From Pimelobacter simplex (GTDB taxonomy: Bacteria > Actinomycetota > Actinomycetes > Propionibacteriales > Nocardioidaceae), in the NCBI GenBank assembly GCA_016803235.1, contig JADCLI010000015.1:1-64000 (forward strand): a stretch of DNA of 64,000 nucleotides. The letters run 5' to 3'. Positions 54,656 to 63,107 of this stretch are shown here, piece after piece. Numbering within the stretch: position 1 is the first letter of the stretch; every line of letters starts with the position of its first letter. Position numbers and translations under genes: made by a program. The notes under the pieces are model-generated. The model was given only the letters and a program-made list of their open reading frames with translations. It did no database searches and was not told where the DNA came from.

Positions 54656-56173
54656 ATGGGGGTCGCCATGGTGCACGAGGAGACGAGCGAGCTCACGGAC
54701 CGCGTGGACCGCCGACGGCCGAGGGCGGTGCGCCGGCTCGGACTGGCCGCGATGGCGGCCACCCTGGTGCTGACCGGGGCGGTGATGACGGCGGGCTCGT
54801 CGCAGGCCGACCTGTCGCTGAGCGGCGTGCCGCGCGCGACCTGCACCGACGGCGACCAGCCGGAGTCCGCGGAGCAGGGCCGGGTCCCGGCGGCGGACTA
54901 CGCCTCGGGGCGTGCGGCCGCGGGCTACCGGTGCAACACGGTCGAGGTCGGGCACCACGGCAAGCGCTCCCAGCTCGGCTCGGGCGGCTACAAGGTGCAG
55001 CGCTACACCGACGTCACCGGTCGCACCTGTGCCTACTACGACTCCGCGGTGATGGTCGGCCTCAACCTGCAGACCCTGTTGACCGGCGGTGCCGGGCTCG
55101 GCGTCGTGGTCCTCGACATGACCGACCCCGCTCGCCCGGTGCGCACCGCGAACCTGGTCACGCCGGCCATGCTGCAGCCCCACGAGTCGCTGCTGGTCAA
55201 CCAGGAGCGTGGCCTGCTCGCCGCCGTGATGGGCACGCTCGCCACGGCGCCGGGTGTCCTCGACGTGTACGACGTCAGCCAGGACTGCCGCCACCCGCGG
55301 CTGATGTCGACCACCCTGTCCGGCGTGATGGGCCACGAGAGCGGCTTCGCCCCGGACGGCCGGACGTTCTGGACCGCCGGCGCCGCGGGCTTCACGCTGA
55401 CCGCCGTCGACCTGGCCGACCCGCGCCGGCCCAAGGTCCTCCACACGAAGACCGGGGTCGTCTACCACGGCCTGCGGCTCTCCGACGACGGTCGCACCAT
55501 GTACGTCGCCAACATCGGCAGCCCGAGCATCCTCACCGGCGGCCTGCTCGAGGGCGCCGGGCTCGACGTCCTCGACGTCTCCGACATCCAGGACCGGCGC
55601 CCCGCGCCGGCCATCCGCACACTTTCGCGGCTGACCTGGGAGGAGTCGTCGATCCCGCAGGTGGCCGAGCCGTTCACCCGCGACGGTCGGCGCTACGTCC
55701 TCGAGGTCGACGAGTTCAGCGACCTGTTCGGGGACTTCGCGCGGATCAACTCCGCGAAGAGCCCGGTCGGGGCGGCGCGGATCATCGACGTGACCGACCC
55801 GCGCGCGCCGTACGTCGTGTCGAACGTCCGGCTCGAGGTGCACGACCCACTGCTGCGCGGCAAGGTCATGGACGACCCGGGCGCCCGGGCGATCGTGCGC
55901 AGCTACACCGGCCACTACTGCTCGCTGCCGACCCGTGACGAGCCGCGGATCGCCGGCTGCTCGATGATCGGTTCCGGCCTGCGGCTCTTCGACATCTCCG
56001 ACCTCGAGCACCCGCGCGAGGTCGGCTACTTCAACGAGCCCGGCCCCAACGGTGGCTCCGCGCTGTCCCAGCCCGCGTGGGACGTCGAGCGCGGGCAGGT
56101 CTGGTACACCGACATGGACGAGGGCTTCTTCGCGGTCGGCCTGCGTGGCGCGGCGGCGGCGCTGCTGCGCTGA
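54656..56173 (+). CDS. Secreted LVIVD-repeat (beta-propeller-like) protein
   Basis: A 505-residue exported protein. A long N-terminal tail precedes the signal helix (RRLGLAAMAATLVLTGAVMT, residues about 26-45). The mature part has LVIVD-like blade motifs: LGVVVLDMTDPARPVRTANLV, VLDVYDVSQDCRHP, FTLTAVDLADPRRPKVLHTK, LDVLDVSDIQDRRP, ARIIDVTDPRAPYVVSN and LRLFDISDLEHPREVG, roughly every 50-70 residues. The fold suggests a ligand-binding or adhesion propeller. Ends one base before fadD17, which is convergent. Confidence 0.8.
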   Translation: MGVAMVHEETSELTDRVDRRRPRAVRRLGLAAMAATLVLTGAVMTAGSSQADLSLSGVPRATCTDGDQPESAEQGRVPAADYASGRAAAGYRCNTVEVGHHGKRSQLGSGGYKVQRYTDVTGRTCAYYDSAVMVGLNLQTLLTGGAGLGVVVLDMTDPARPVRTANLVTPAMLQPHESLLVNQERGLLAAVMGTLATAPGVLDVYDVSQDCRHPRLMSTTLSGVMGHESGFAPDGRTFWTAGAAGFTLTAVDLADPRRPKVLHTKTGVVYHGLRLSDDGRTMYVANIGSPSILTGGLLEGAGLDVLDVSDIQDRRPAPAIRTLSRLTWEESSIPQVAEPFTRDGRRYVLEVDEFSDLFGDFARINSAKSPVGAARIIDVTDPRAPYVVSNVRLEVHDPLLRGKVMDDPGARAIVRSYTGHYCSLPTRDEPRIAGCSMIGSGLRLFDISDLEHPREVGYFNEPGPNGGSALSQPAWDVERGQVWYTDMDEGFFAVGLRGAAAALLR

Positions 56174-57694
56174 TCAGGCGTACGACGTCCCGCGCTCCGC
56201 GCGCACCCAGACGTCGCCGGCGGCGGGGTCCACCCCGGCCGCAGCGAGGTCGCGCTTGACCACCTTGTTGGTGGCCGTGCGGGGGAGGTCCTCGACGACC
56301 CGGACGAACCGCGGCCAGGCCTTGTCCGACAGGTCGTCCTGGGCGGCGAGGAACTCCTCGAGCCCCTCGCGGTCGAGCGGGCCGCGCAGGATGAGCGCGC
56401 ACGCGACCTGGTCGCCGACGTGGGGGTCGGGGACTGCGTACACGGCCGCCTCGCCGATCGAGGGGTGCCGCAGCAGGACCCGCTCGATCGGCGCGGTGGC
56501 GAGGTTCTCGCCGTCCACGCGCAGCCAGTCGCCGGAGCGGCCGGCGAAGTACACCCAGCCGTCGGCGTCGCGGTAGGCCAGGTCGCCCGACCAGTACATG
56601 CCGCCGCGCATCCGCTCCGCCTCGGCGGCCTCGTCCTTGTAGTAGCCGGCGAAGGCGCCGGCGCCGGTGGTGTTCACCAGCTCGCCGATCGCCTCATCGG
56701 CGTTGGCGAGCCGGCCGGCGGCGTCGAAGACGGCGTCGGGCGTCGGCTCCCCGGTCTCGGGCGAGCGGACCTCGACGCCGGGCAGCGGCAGCCCGAGACT
56801 GCCGGCGGGCATGTCGGGGCGACGCTGCACGATGACGGCGTTCTCGGTCGACGAGTAGGAGTCGATCACCTCGCATCCGAACCGCTCGGCGAAGGCGGCG
56901 ATGTCGGCCTCGTTGGCCTCGTTGCCGAACACCAGCCGCAGCGGGTTGTCGGCATCGTCCGGCTGCTCCGCGGTCGCGAGGACGTAGGTGAGCGGCTTGC
57001 CGACGTAGTTGGCGTAGGTCGCGCCGAAGTCGCGTACGTCGGGCAGGAACCCGCGCGCAGAGAAGGCGGCGACCGCGAACGTCGCGCCGGTGGTGAGGGC
57101 CGGCGCCCAGCCGGCCATCACCGCGTTGGAGTGGAACATCGGCATCGAGACGTAGTGCACGTCGTCGGGCGTGAGCCCGAGCCGCCCGACCAGGTGGGTG
57201 CCGGGCCCGGTGACCTTGGCGTGGGTGACCCGGACCGCCTTGGGAGAGCCGCTGGTGCCGCTGGTGAAGATCAGCATGAACAGCGAGTCCGGGGTCGGGG
57301 ACGTCCGCGGGCTCGACCGGCTCGCCGGGGTGCCGGGGCCGGCCGCGAGGGCCTCGAGCGCGAGGTCGGGGGAGTCGACCACGAGCTGGCAGTCGGCCTT
57401 CGCGACGTCGGCCTCGAGGGCGGCGCCGCGCCGGGTCGCGTTGAGCCCCACCAGCACGTGGCCGCCGAGTCCGGCGGCCGCGAGGTGGAGCGCGAAGGCC
57501 GGCCCGTTCGGCAGCAGCACCCCCACGTGGGGCGGCAGCCCGGCGTCGAGCCGTGCCTCGAGCGCCGCCGCGAGGCGAGCCGCCGCGGCGACGTAGTCGC
57601 GCCACGACAGCTCACGGACCGAACCTGCCTCCCGCCAGCGCAGCGCCGGTCGGTCGTCGTCCGCGCGGGCGAGAAGCAGGTCCCGGACCGTCAT
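56174..57694 (-). CDS. fadD17: Steroid side-chain acyl-CoA synthetase FadD17
   Basis: A 506-residue AMP-forming ligase: FMLIFTSGTSGSPKAVRV (P-loop), DSYSSTENAVIVQRRPDM, WSGDLAYRDADGWVYFAGRSGDWL and VEDLPRTATNKVVKRDLAAAG with the catalytic Lys in NKVVK. The location after fadE26 and fadE27 reproduces Rv3504-Rv3506, where FadD17 prefers shorter sterol side chains. Its ATG overlaps the fadE27 stop by 4 nt (TCAT on the plus strand), so the three genes form one minus-strand operon. Confidence 0.89.
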   Translation of the reverse strand: MTVRDLLLARADDDRPALRWREAGSVRELSWRDYVAAAARLAAALEARLDAGLPPHVGVLLPNGPAFALHLAAAGLGGHVLVGLNATRRGAALEADVAKADCQLVVDSPDLALEALAAGPGTPASRSSPRTSPTPDSLFMLIFTSGTSGSPKAVRVTHAKVTGPGTHLVGRLGLTPDDVHYVSMPMFHSNAVMAGWAPALTTGATFAVAAFSARGFLPDVRDFGATYANYVGKPLTYVLATAEQPDDADNPLRLVFGNEANEADIAAFAERFGCEVIDSYSSTENAVIVQRRPDMPAGSLGLPLPGVEVRSPETGEPTPDAVFDAAGRLANADEAIGELVNTTGAGAFAGYYKDEAAEAERMRGGMYWSGDLAYRDADGWVYFAGRSGDWLRVDGENLATAPIERVLLRHPSIGEAAVYAVPDPHVGDQVACALILRGPLDREGLEEFLAAQDDLSDKAWPRFVRVVEDLPRTATNKVVKRDLAAAGVDPAAGDVWVRAERGTSYA

Positions 57695-58698
57695 GCGAAG
57701 CTGCGGCCGATCGCCAGCGCCTGCTCAGTAGCACCGCCGAAGAGGAACTCGAACCGCTTGCCGCTGGTGAAGTACCGGTGCGCCTCGCCGTCGAGGTCGA
57801 TCCCGACACCGCCGTGCACGTGGACGGTGGTGTGGGCGATCCGGTGGCCCGCGTCGGCGGCCCAGAGCTTCGCGGTCGCGACCTCGGTCGCGGCCGGCAG
57901 GCCCTCCTGCAGGCGCCAGATCGCCTGCCACAGGGTGAGCCGCTGGCCGAGCACGTCGATGAACCCGTCCGCGAGCCGCTGCGACACGGCCTGGAAGGTG
58001 CCGATCGGTCGGCCGAACTGCTCGCGGGTCTTGGCGTACTCCGACGTCAGGCGCAGCGCGCCCTCGGTCACGCCCAGCTGCTCGGCCGCGGCGAGGGCGA
58101 CGAGGAGCTGGCCGAGGCGCTCGGGCGCCTCCGGACCGCCGACCCGGGTGGCCGCGGCACCGGAGAAGGTCACCAGGGCCGCCACGTCGCCGTCGCTGGT
58201 CCGCTGCGCGACGCGCTCGACGCCGGGCGCCGTGGCGTCCACGAGGTAGACGCCCGCCCCGGACGGACCGGTCGCGGTGACCAGCAGTGCGTCCGCGGCC
58301 ATGCCGGCCCGGACGAGGGTCTTGGTGCCGGTGAGCGCGCCGTCGGCGGTCGCGGTGACCGTCGGGGTGGCGGGCAGGTGCGCGCGCTCCTCGGCGACGG
58401 CGGCGGCGTACAGCTTGGTGGTGTCGACGGCGTCGCCGAGCACGGTGATGCACGCGGCGTGCACGGCCAGCGGCACGGGCGCGACGCGCTTGCCGCACTC
58501 GACCAGCACCCGAGCGACCATGATCAGGTCCAGCTCGGTCCAGTCGAAGGCGTCGCCCAGCGTGGCCCACAGCTCGCGGTCGAACCGGTCGCCGCCGGCC
58601 TCGACCTCCTTGAGGCGCTCGTTGCTCGTCTTGTCGACCAGGATCTGGGCGGCCAGTTCGGCGGCCTCGTCCTGCTCCGGGGTGAAGAGGAAGTCCAT
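57691..58698 (-). CDS. fadE27: Acyl-CoA dehydrogenase FadE27-like (ChsE5 subunit)
   Basis: A 335-residue acyl-CoA dehydrogenase, shorter than the usual 380: MDFLFTPEQDEAAELAAQIL, LVALAAAEQLGVTEGALRL, YAKTREQFGRPIGTFQAVSQ, and VHVHGGVGIDLDGEAHRYFTS with the FAD-binding tail. In M. tuberculosis FadE26 and FadE27 (ChsE4-ChsE5) form an alpha2beta2 heterotetramer that dehydrogenates sterol side-chain CoA esters; adjacency here supports the same. It begins 19 bp after fadE26. Confidence 0.88.
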   Translation of the reverse strand: MDFLFTPEQDEAAELAAQILVDKTSNERLKEVEAGGDRFDRELWATLGDAFDWTELDLIMVARVLVECGKRVAPVPLAVHAACITVLGDAVDTTKLYAAAVAEERAHLPATPTVTATADGALTGTKTLVRAGMAADALLVTATGPSGAGVYLVDATAPGVERVAQRTSDGDVAALVTFSGAAATRVGGPEAPERLGQLLVALAAAEQLGVTEGALRLTSEYAKTREQFGRPIGTFQAVSQRLADGFIDVLGQRLTLWQAIWRLQEGLPAATEVATAKLWAADAGHRIAHTTVHVHGGVGIDLDGEAHRYFTSGKRFEFLFGGATEQALAIGRSFA

Positions 58699-58717
58699 GT
58701 CAGCTCTCCTTCGTGGG

Positions 58718-59908
58718 TCAGGCCCGCTTGGCGGCGGGCAGGCCGAGGCCGACGTACCCGATGATGTCGCGCTGGATCTCGTTGGTGCCGCCGCCGAAGG
58801 TCATCACCAGCGAGGAGCGGTGGAACCGCTCGAGACGTCCGGCGAGCACGGCGCCGGGGGAGTCGCCGGTGACCCCGGCGTGCGGGCCGACGACCTCCAT
58901 CAGCGAGCGGTAGACCTCGGTCGCGAGCTCGGAGCCGTAGATCTTGGTGGCCGACGCCTCCGCCGGCGAGAGCGGCACGCCGTGGTCGGCGTCGGCAGCG
59001 AGCTTCCAGTTGATCAGGGTCAGCGCCTCGATCCGGGCGTGCGCCCGGCCGAGCGCGATCTGCACCCACTCGGTGTCGATGACGCGGGTGCCGTCGGGGT
59101 TGCGGGTCTCGCGGGCCCAGTCCTTGACCAGGGTCAGCGAGTGCTGAAGCGGCGCTGCCGAGGTCAGTGCGACCCGCTCGTGGTTGAGCTGGTTGGTCAT
59201 CAGCGCCCAGCCGCCGCCGCGCTCGCTGACGAGGTTGGAGGCGGGAACCCGGACGTCGGAGTAGTACGTCGCCGACGTGCCGACCCCGGCGACGGTGTGG
59301 ACCGGCGTGTACGACACGCCGGGCGCGTCGGCCGGCACGAGGATCATCGACAGCCCCTTGTGGCGCGGGGCGTCGGGCTCGGTGCGGCACGCCATCCAGA
59401 GCCAGTCGGCGTACTGGATGAGCGAGGTCCACATCTTCTGCCCGTTGATGACCCACTCGTCGCCCTCGAGTGTCGCCTTCGTCTTCAGCGAGGCGAGGTC
59501 GGTGCCGGAGCCGGGCTCGGAGTACCCGATCGAGAAGTGCAGCTCACCGGCGAGGATCTTCGGGAGGAAGTACTCCTTCTGCTCCTCGCTGCCGAAGCGC
59601 ATGATCGTGGGGCCGACGGTGTTGAGCGTCAGGTACGGGATCGGCACACCCGCGATCGCGGCGACGTCGGTGAAGATCAGCTGCTCGACCATGGAGCGGG
59701 CCTGGCCGCCGTACTCCTTGGGCCAGCCGATCCCGAGCCAGCCGTCCTTGCCGATCTGGCGGATCACGTCCTTGTAGACGCTCGCCTCGCCGAACTCGCC
59801 GGTGGCGGACGCCAGTCCGGCGCGGATCTCGGGGGTGACGAGCTGGGCGAAGTACTCGCGGAGCTCGTCGCGAAGAGCCACCTGCTGGGGCTCCAGGTCG
59901 ATGTGCAT
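58718..59908 (-). CDS. fadE26: Acyl-CoA dehydrogenase FadE26-like (ChsE4 subunit)
   Basis: A 396-residue acyl-CoA dehydrogenase: WLGIGWPKEYGGQARSMVEQ, HFSIGYSEPGSGTDLASLKT, WVINGQKMWTSLIQYADWLW, and the terminal MTFGGGTNEIQRDIIGYVGLGLP. The FAD- and substrate-contact motifs are complete. It is the first gene of the fadE26-fadE27-fadD17 minus-strand operon, divergent from kshA; the KstR operator at 59966-59979 is 57 bp from its ATG and may serve both directions. Confidence 0.9.
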   Translation of the reverse strand: MHIDLEPQQVALRDELREYFAQLVTPEIRAGLASATGEFGEASVYKDVIRQIGKDGWLGIGWPKEYGGQARSMVEQLIFTDVAAIAGVPIPYLTLNTVGPTIMRFGSEEQKEYFLPKILAGELHFSIGYSEPGSGTDLASLKTKATLEGDEWVINGQKMWTSLIQYADWLWMACRTEPDAPRHKGLSMILVPADAPGVSYTPVHTVAGVGTSATYYSDVRVPASNLVSERGGGWALMTNQLNHERVALTSAAPLQHSLTLVKDWARETRNPDGTRVIDTEWVQIALGRAHARIEALTLINWKLAADADHGVPLSPAEASATKIYGSELATEVYRSLMEVVGPHAGVTGDSPGAVLAGRLERFHRSSLVMTFGGGTNEIQRDIIGYVGLGLPAAKRA

Positions 59909-59944
59909 CGGGTCTCCTGTGACGGGGCTCGGGACGGCCGGTTG

Positions 59945-59973
59945 TTGTCAGCCTAACGGCAAAACTGTAACGT
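59945..59973 (+). promoter_or_regulatory. Leaderless core promoter of kshA
   Basis: TTGTCA (59945-59950), a 17-bp spacer and TAACGT (59968-59973) form a -35/-10 pair, followed by seven bases and the kshA ATG at 59981. The transcript would start at or next to the ATG; no ribosome-binding site is present. The KstR operator covers the -10. Confidence 0.65.
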
Positions 59974-59979
59974 GTTCTA
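59966..59979. promoter_or_regulatory. KstR operator upstream of kshA
   Basis: TGTAACGTGTTCTA is a full match to TNNAACNNGTTNNA and ends one base before the kshA ATG. The same region may also control the divergent fadE26 operon. Confidence 0.85.
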
Positions 59980-59980
59980 C

Positions 59981-61123
59981 ATGAGCGACACCCGACTTCT
60001 CGACCAGGGGACCCAGCCGATCCGCTTCGCGCGCGGATGGCACTGCCTGGGCCTGGCCTCGGACTTCGCGGACGGCAAGCCCCACGCGATCCACGGGTTC
60101 GGGACCAAGCTCGTGGTGTGGCAGGGCGCGAGCGGTGAGCTCAACGTGCTCGACGGCTACTGCCGCCACATGGGCGGCGACCTGACCCAGGGCGAGGTCA
60201 AGGGCGACAACATCGCGTGCCCCTTCCACGACTGGCGCTGGGGCGGCGACGGCAAGTGCAAGGAGATCCCGTACGCGCGGCGCGTCCCCCTGCGGGCCCG
60301 CACCCAGCGCTACGAGACCGTCGTGCGCAACGGTCAGCTGCTCATCTGGCACGACCCGGAAGGCTCCGCGGCCGACCACGACATCCTGCCGCCCGAGCTG
60401 CCCGATGTGATGACGGACAGGTACACGCCGTGGTCGTGGAACACCAGGGAGATCAACGGCTCGCACTGTCGTGAGCTGATCGACAACGTCGCCGACATGG
60501 CGCACTTCTACTACGTGCACTTCGCGTTTCCGACCAGCTTCCGCAACATCTTCGACGGGCACACCGCGACCCAGTTCATGGAGTCGAAGGGCCGCCCGGA
60601 CACGATGGGGGGCGGGTACGGCGACGAGAACTCGACCCTCAAGTCGGTCGCGACCTACTACGGGCCGTCGTACATGATCAACTGGCTCGAGGTGGACTAC
60701 AAGGGCTTCATCACCGAGGTGATCCTCATCAACTGCCACATCCCGACCGGCCCCGACTCGTTCCTGCTGCAGTACGGCATCACCGTCAAGAAGCCCGAGG
60801 GTCTCGACGAGAAGGCCTGCGCCTACATCGCCGAGCGCTACACCGAGTCCTTCGGCGACGGCTTCCTGCAGGACGTGGCGATCTGGGAGAACAAGGTCGC
60901 CGTCCAGAACCCGCTGCTGTGCGAGGAGGACGGCCCGGTCTACCAGCTGCGTCGCTGGTACGAGCAGTTCTACGTCGACGTCGCCGACATCGCGCCCGAG
61001 ATGACCGACCGCTTCGAGTTCGAGGTCGACACCACCAAGGCCAACGAGTACTGGCACGCCGAGGTCGCCGAGAACCTCGCCAAGCGGGCGGCCGCCGAGG
61101 CCGCCGCGCCCGCGGACGCCTGA
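59981..61123 (+). CDS. kshA: 3-Ketosteroid 9-alpha-hydroxylase oxygenase subunit KshA
   Basis: A 380-residue Rieske non-heme oxygenase that hydroxylates C9 of 3-ketosteroids, opening ring B in concert with dehydrogenation. The Rieske [2Fe-2S] ligands are C61-x-H63 and C80-x2-H83 (CRHMGG, CPFHDW). The mononuclear iron site has D172, H175 and H180 in ADMAHFYYVHF (D-x2-H-x4-H). The match to KshA (Rv3526) extends along the whole protein (DVMTDRYTPWSWNTREINGS). Its reductase is kshB, 343 bp downstream, with a small gene between. Confidence 0.95.
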   Translation: MSDTRLLDQGTQPIRFARGWHCLGLASDFADGKPHAIHGFGTKLVVWQGASGELNVLDGYCRHMGGDLTQGEVKGDNIACPFHDWRWGGDGKCKEIPYARRVPLRARTQRYETVVRNGQLLIWHDPEGSAADHDILPPELPDVMTDRYTPWSWNTREINGSHCRELIDNVADMAHFYYVHFAFPTSFRNIFDGHTATQFMESKGRPDTMGGGYGDENSTLKSVATYYGPSYMINWLEVDYKGFITEVILINCHIPTGPDSFLLQYGITVKKPEGLDEKACAYIAERYTESFGDGFLQDVAIWENKVAVQNPLLCEEDGPVYQLRRWYEQFYVDVADIAPEMTDRFEFEVDTTKANEYWHAEVAENLAKRAAAEAAAPADA

Positions 61124-61139
61124 GGCCCGGTAGACCGCG

Positions 61140-61442
61140 ATGGCGTCGTTCGTCCCGACCAGCGAGGAGACCCTCGAGGACCTCAGGCGCTACACCGAGG
61201 ACCGGCTGGTCGACGTGGCCTGCCTGGACTGCCTCGCGCGGGTCCGGGTCAAGAAGAACAGCGAGCACCAGACCTCCGTGCAATGGAGCGCAGAGGCCCG
61301 GTCGGCTTGTCAAGAGTTCGTGCGACGAGATCAGCGTCCCGGCGGACGGGACGTGCACAAGCCCTGCACGCGGCTGATGGCTAGCATCGACGACGCCGTC
61401 CGGGCCGGAGCTGTCTCGGTCGGTGCGTACGACGGCTACTGA
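61140..61442 (+). CDS. Small CxxC protein between kshA and kshB
   Basis: A 100-residue protein: ETLEDLRRYTEDRLVDVACLDCLARVRVKKN with a CxxC pair (core VACLDCLARVRVKKN), two further Cys (ARSACQEF, HKPCTRLM) and a short helical end. A conserved small gene also follows kshA in M. tuberculosis (Rv3527), though I cannot confirm homology by eye. The Cys spacing could bind a metal or accept electrons. Position inside the kshA-kshB unit suggests a link with the hydroxylase. ATG 61140 is 16 bp after kshA. Confidence 0.7.
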   Translation: MASFVPTSEETLEDLRRYTEDRLVDVACLDCLARVRVKKNSEHQTSVQWSAEARSACQEFVRRDQRPGGRDVHKPCTRLMASIDDAVRAGAVSVGAYDGY

Positions 61443-61466
61443 GCCATCTTTTAGTAGGGGAGTTCC

Positions 61467-62564
61467 GTGGACATCGAGTCCTTCGTGCTGGACGTCGTCG
61501 GCGTGGTCGAGGAGACCGCCGACGCGAAGTCGATCAGCTTCGCCGTGCCCGCGGGCATGGAGGAGAAGTTCGACTACAAGCCCGGCCAGTTCCTGACCGT
61601 GGCGGTGCCGAGCGACCAGACCGGCATCGCGGCGCGGTGCTACTCGCTCTCCAGCAGCCCCCACGACGGAGGGCCGCTCACGGTCACCGTCAAGCGCACC
61701 GCCGACGGCTACGCCTCCAACTGGATCTGCGACCACCTGAAGGTCGGCGACACGCTGCGCGTGCTGCCGCCGTCGGGGATCTTCACCCCGGCGTCGATCG
61801 ACGCCGACCTGCTGCTGTTCGCGGGCGGCTCCGGTGTGACGCCGATCATGTCGATCACCCGCACCGCCCTCGCGCACGGCAAGGGCCAGATCGTGGTGTT
61901 CTACGCCAACCGCGACGAGAAGTCGGTCATCTTCGCCGACGAGCTCACCCGGCTGGCCGCCGAGAACCCCGACCGGCTCCAGGTCATCCACTGGCTCGAG
62001 TCCGTCCAGGGCCTGCCGACCGAGGCGCAGATGAAGGCCTTCGCGTCGCAGTACGGCGGCTTCGACTCCTTCGTGTGCGGCCCGGCTCCGTTCATGAAGA
62101 TGGTCACCACGGTCCTCAAGGACCTCGAGGTGCCCCGCAGCCTGCGCCACCAGGAGAAGTTCGTCTCGCTGGGCGGCAACCCGTTCGGCGACCTCGAGGA
62201 GCTCCAGGCAGTCGAGGCCGAGATCGCGCTCGCCGAGTCCGACGACGACGGCCCGGGCGCCGACGTCTTCGCCGACGCCCCGGCCGGCCCGGTCAAGCTC
62301 GAGGTCGAGCTTGACGGCGAGGAGCTCACCTTCGACGACTGGGACCCGCGCACCAAGATGCTCGACTTCCTGGAATCGAAGGGCGTCAAGGCGCCGTACT
62401 CCTGCCGTGAGGGCGAGTGCTCGGCCTGCGCCATCCGGCTGATCGAGGGCGACGTCAAGATGATCTACAACGACGTGCTCGACAAGGACGATCTCGAGGA
62501 CGGGATCCGCCTGGGCTGCCAGTCCGTCCCGCTGACCGACACCGTCAAGGTCAGCTACTCCTGA
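61467..62564 (+). CDS. kshB: 3-Ketosteroid 9-alpha-hydroxylase reductase subunit KshB
   Basis: A 365-residue reductase that passes electrons from NADH to KshA. The FAD domain has RCYSLSSSPHDGGPLTVTVK, the NAD domain has LLFAGGSGVTPIMSITR and SFVCGPAPFM, and the C-terminal plant-type [2Fe-2S] ferredoxin domain has SCREGECSACAIRL and a later LGCQS, giving C-x4-C-x2-C plus C. GTG 61467 follows AGGGGAG (61456-61462). In M. tuberculosis kshA and kshB are far apart; here they are adjacent and probably cotranscribed. Confidence 0.94.
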   Translation: MDIESFVLDVVGVVEETADAKSISFAVPAGMEEKFDYKPGQFLTVAVPSDQTGIAARCYSLSSSPHDGGPLTVTVKRTADGYASNWICDHLKVGDTLRVLPPSGIFTPASIDADLLLFAGGSGVTPIMSITRTALAHGKGQIVVFYANRDEKSVIFADELTRLAAENPDRLQVIHWLESVQGLPTEAQMKAFASQYGGFDSFVCGPAPFMKMVTTVLKDLEVPRSLRHQEKFVSLGGNPFGDLEELQAVEAEIALAESDDDGPGADVFADAPAGPVKLEVELDGEELTFDDWDPRTKMLDFLESKGVKAPYSCREGECSACAIRLIEGDVKMIYNDVLDKDDLEDGIRLGCQSVPLTDTVKVSYS

Positions 62565-62570
62565 GAACGA

Positions 62571-62617
62571 CAACGGCCGCCGGCTGCACCCCCCTAGGAT
62601 GCAGCCGGCGGCCGTTG
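62571..62617. terminator. Strong bidirectional hairpin after kshB
   Basis: An 18-bp perfect stem (62571-62588 with 62600-62617; CAACGGCCGCCGGCTGCA arms) has an 11-nt loop, 6 bp after the kshB stop. It lies between convergent genes. No long T run, but the stem is among the strongest in the window; shared terminator is the simplest reading. Confidence 0.82.
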
Positions 62618-62635
62618 GTCTCGGTGGCTGCGGCC

Positions 62636-63031
62636 TCAGGCGGTCGGAGCCGGCGCCGGCGCCGGGTGGGCGGCCAGGCACTTGTCGAGGCGCTCCTGGG
62701 CGTGCGCGACGCGCTGGAGCTGGAACTTCTTGGCCTTCTTGACCTTGACCTTCTTCTCCTTGGCCGTGGCGAGCTCGGCCGTGGCGTTCTTCTTCTCCGT
62801 GGCGGTGTCGGCGGCCGCGACCTCGGCCTTAGCCTCGGCGATCGCCTCCTTCTTCGCGGCGAGCTTCGCGGTCAGCGACTCGAGCTTGGCCTCGGCCTTG
62901 TCCAGCTGCGCCTGCTGCTTCGCGCAGGGCGCGTCGGTGGTCGGGGTGTCGGCGACGGCGCTGGTCAGCGGCGCGACGGAGAAGCCGAGGGCGAGCACGG
63001 CCGCGGCGGCGGCGGTACGGGCGGGAGTCAT
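62636..63031 (-). CDS. Secreted coiled-coil protein
   Basis: A 131-residue exported protein. Signal peptide AAAAVLALGFSVAPLTSAVA, then an almost uninterrupted Lys/Ala/Glu helix (KQQAQLDKAEAKLESLTAKL, EKKVKVKKAKKFQLQRVAHA) and a Pro/Ala tail (AAHPAPAPAPTA). Two Cys flank the helix (DAPCAKQ and LDKCLAA). Predicted function none; long single helix or helical hairpin. Ends near the kshB terminator. Confidence 0.7.
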   Translation of the reverse strand: MTPARTAAAAAVLALGFSVAPLTSAVADTPTTDAPCAKQQAQLDKAEAKLESLTAKLAAKKEAIAEAKAEVAAADTATEKKNATAELATAKEKKVKVKKAKKFQLQRVAHAQERLDKCLAAHPAPAPAPTA

Positions 63032-63107
63032 GGGGACGCTCCTTCTTTGGTCGATTCGTCCTTCACCCGGTACATGTCGCCATCCCCGCGGAGCGTTACA
63101 TCGGACC

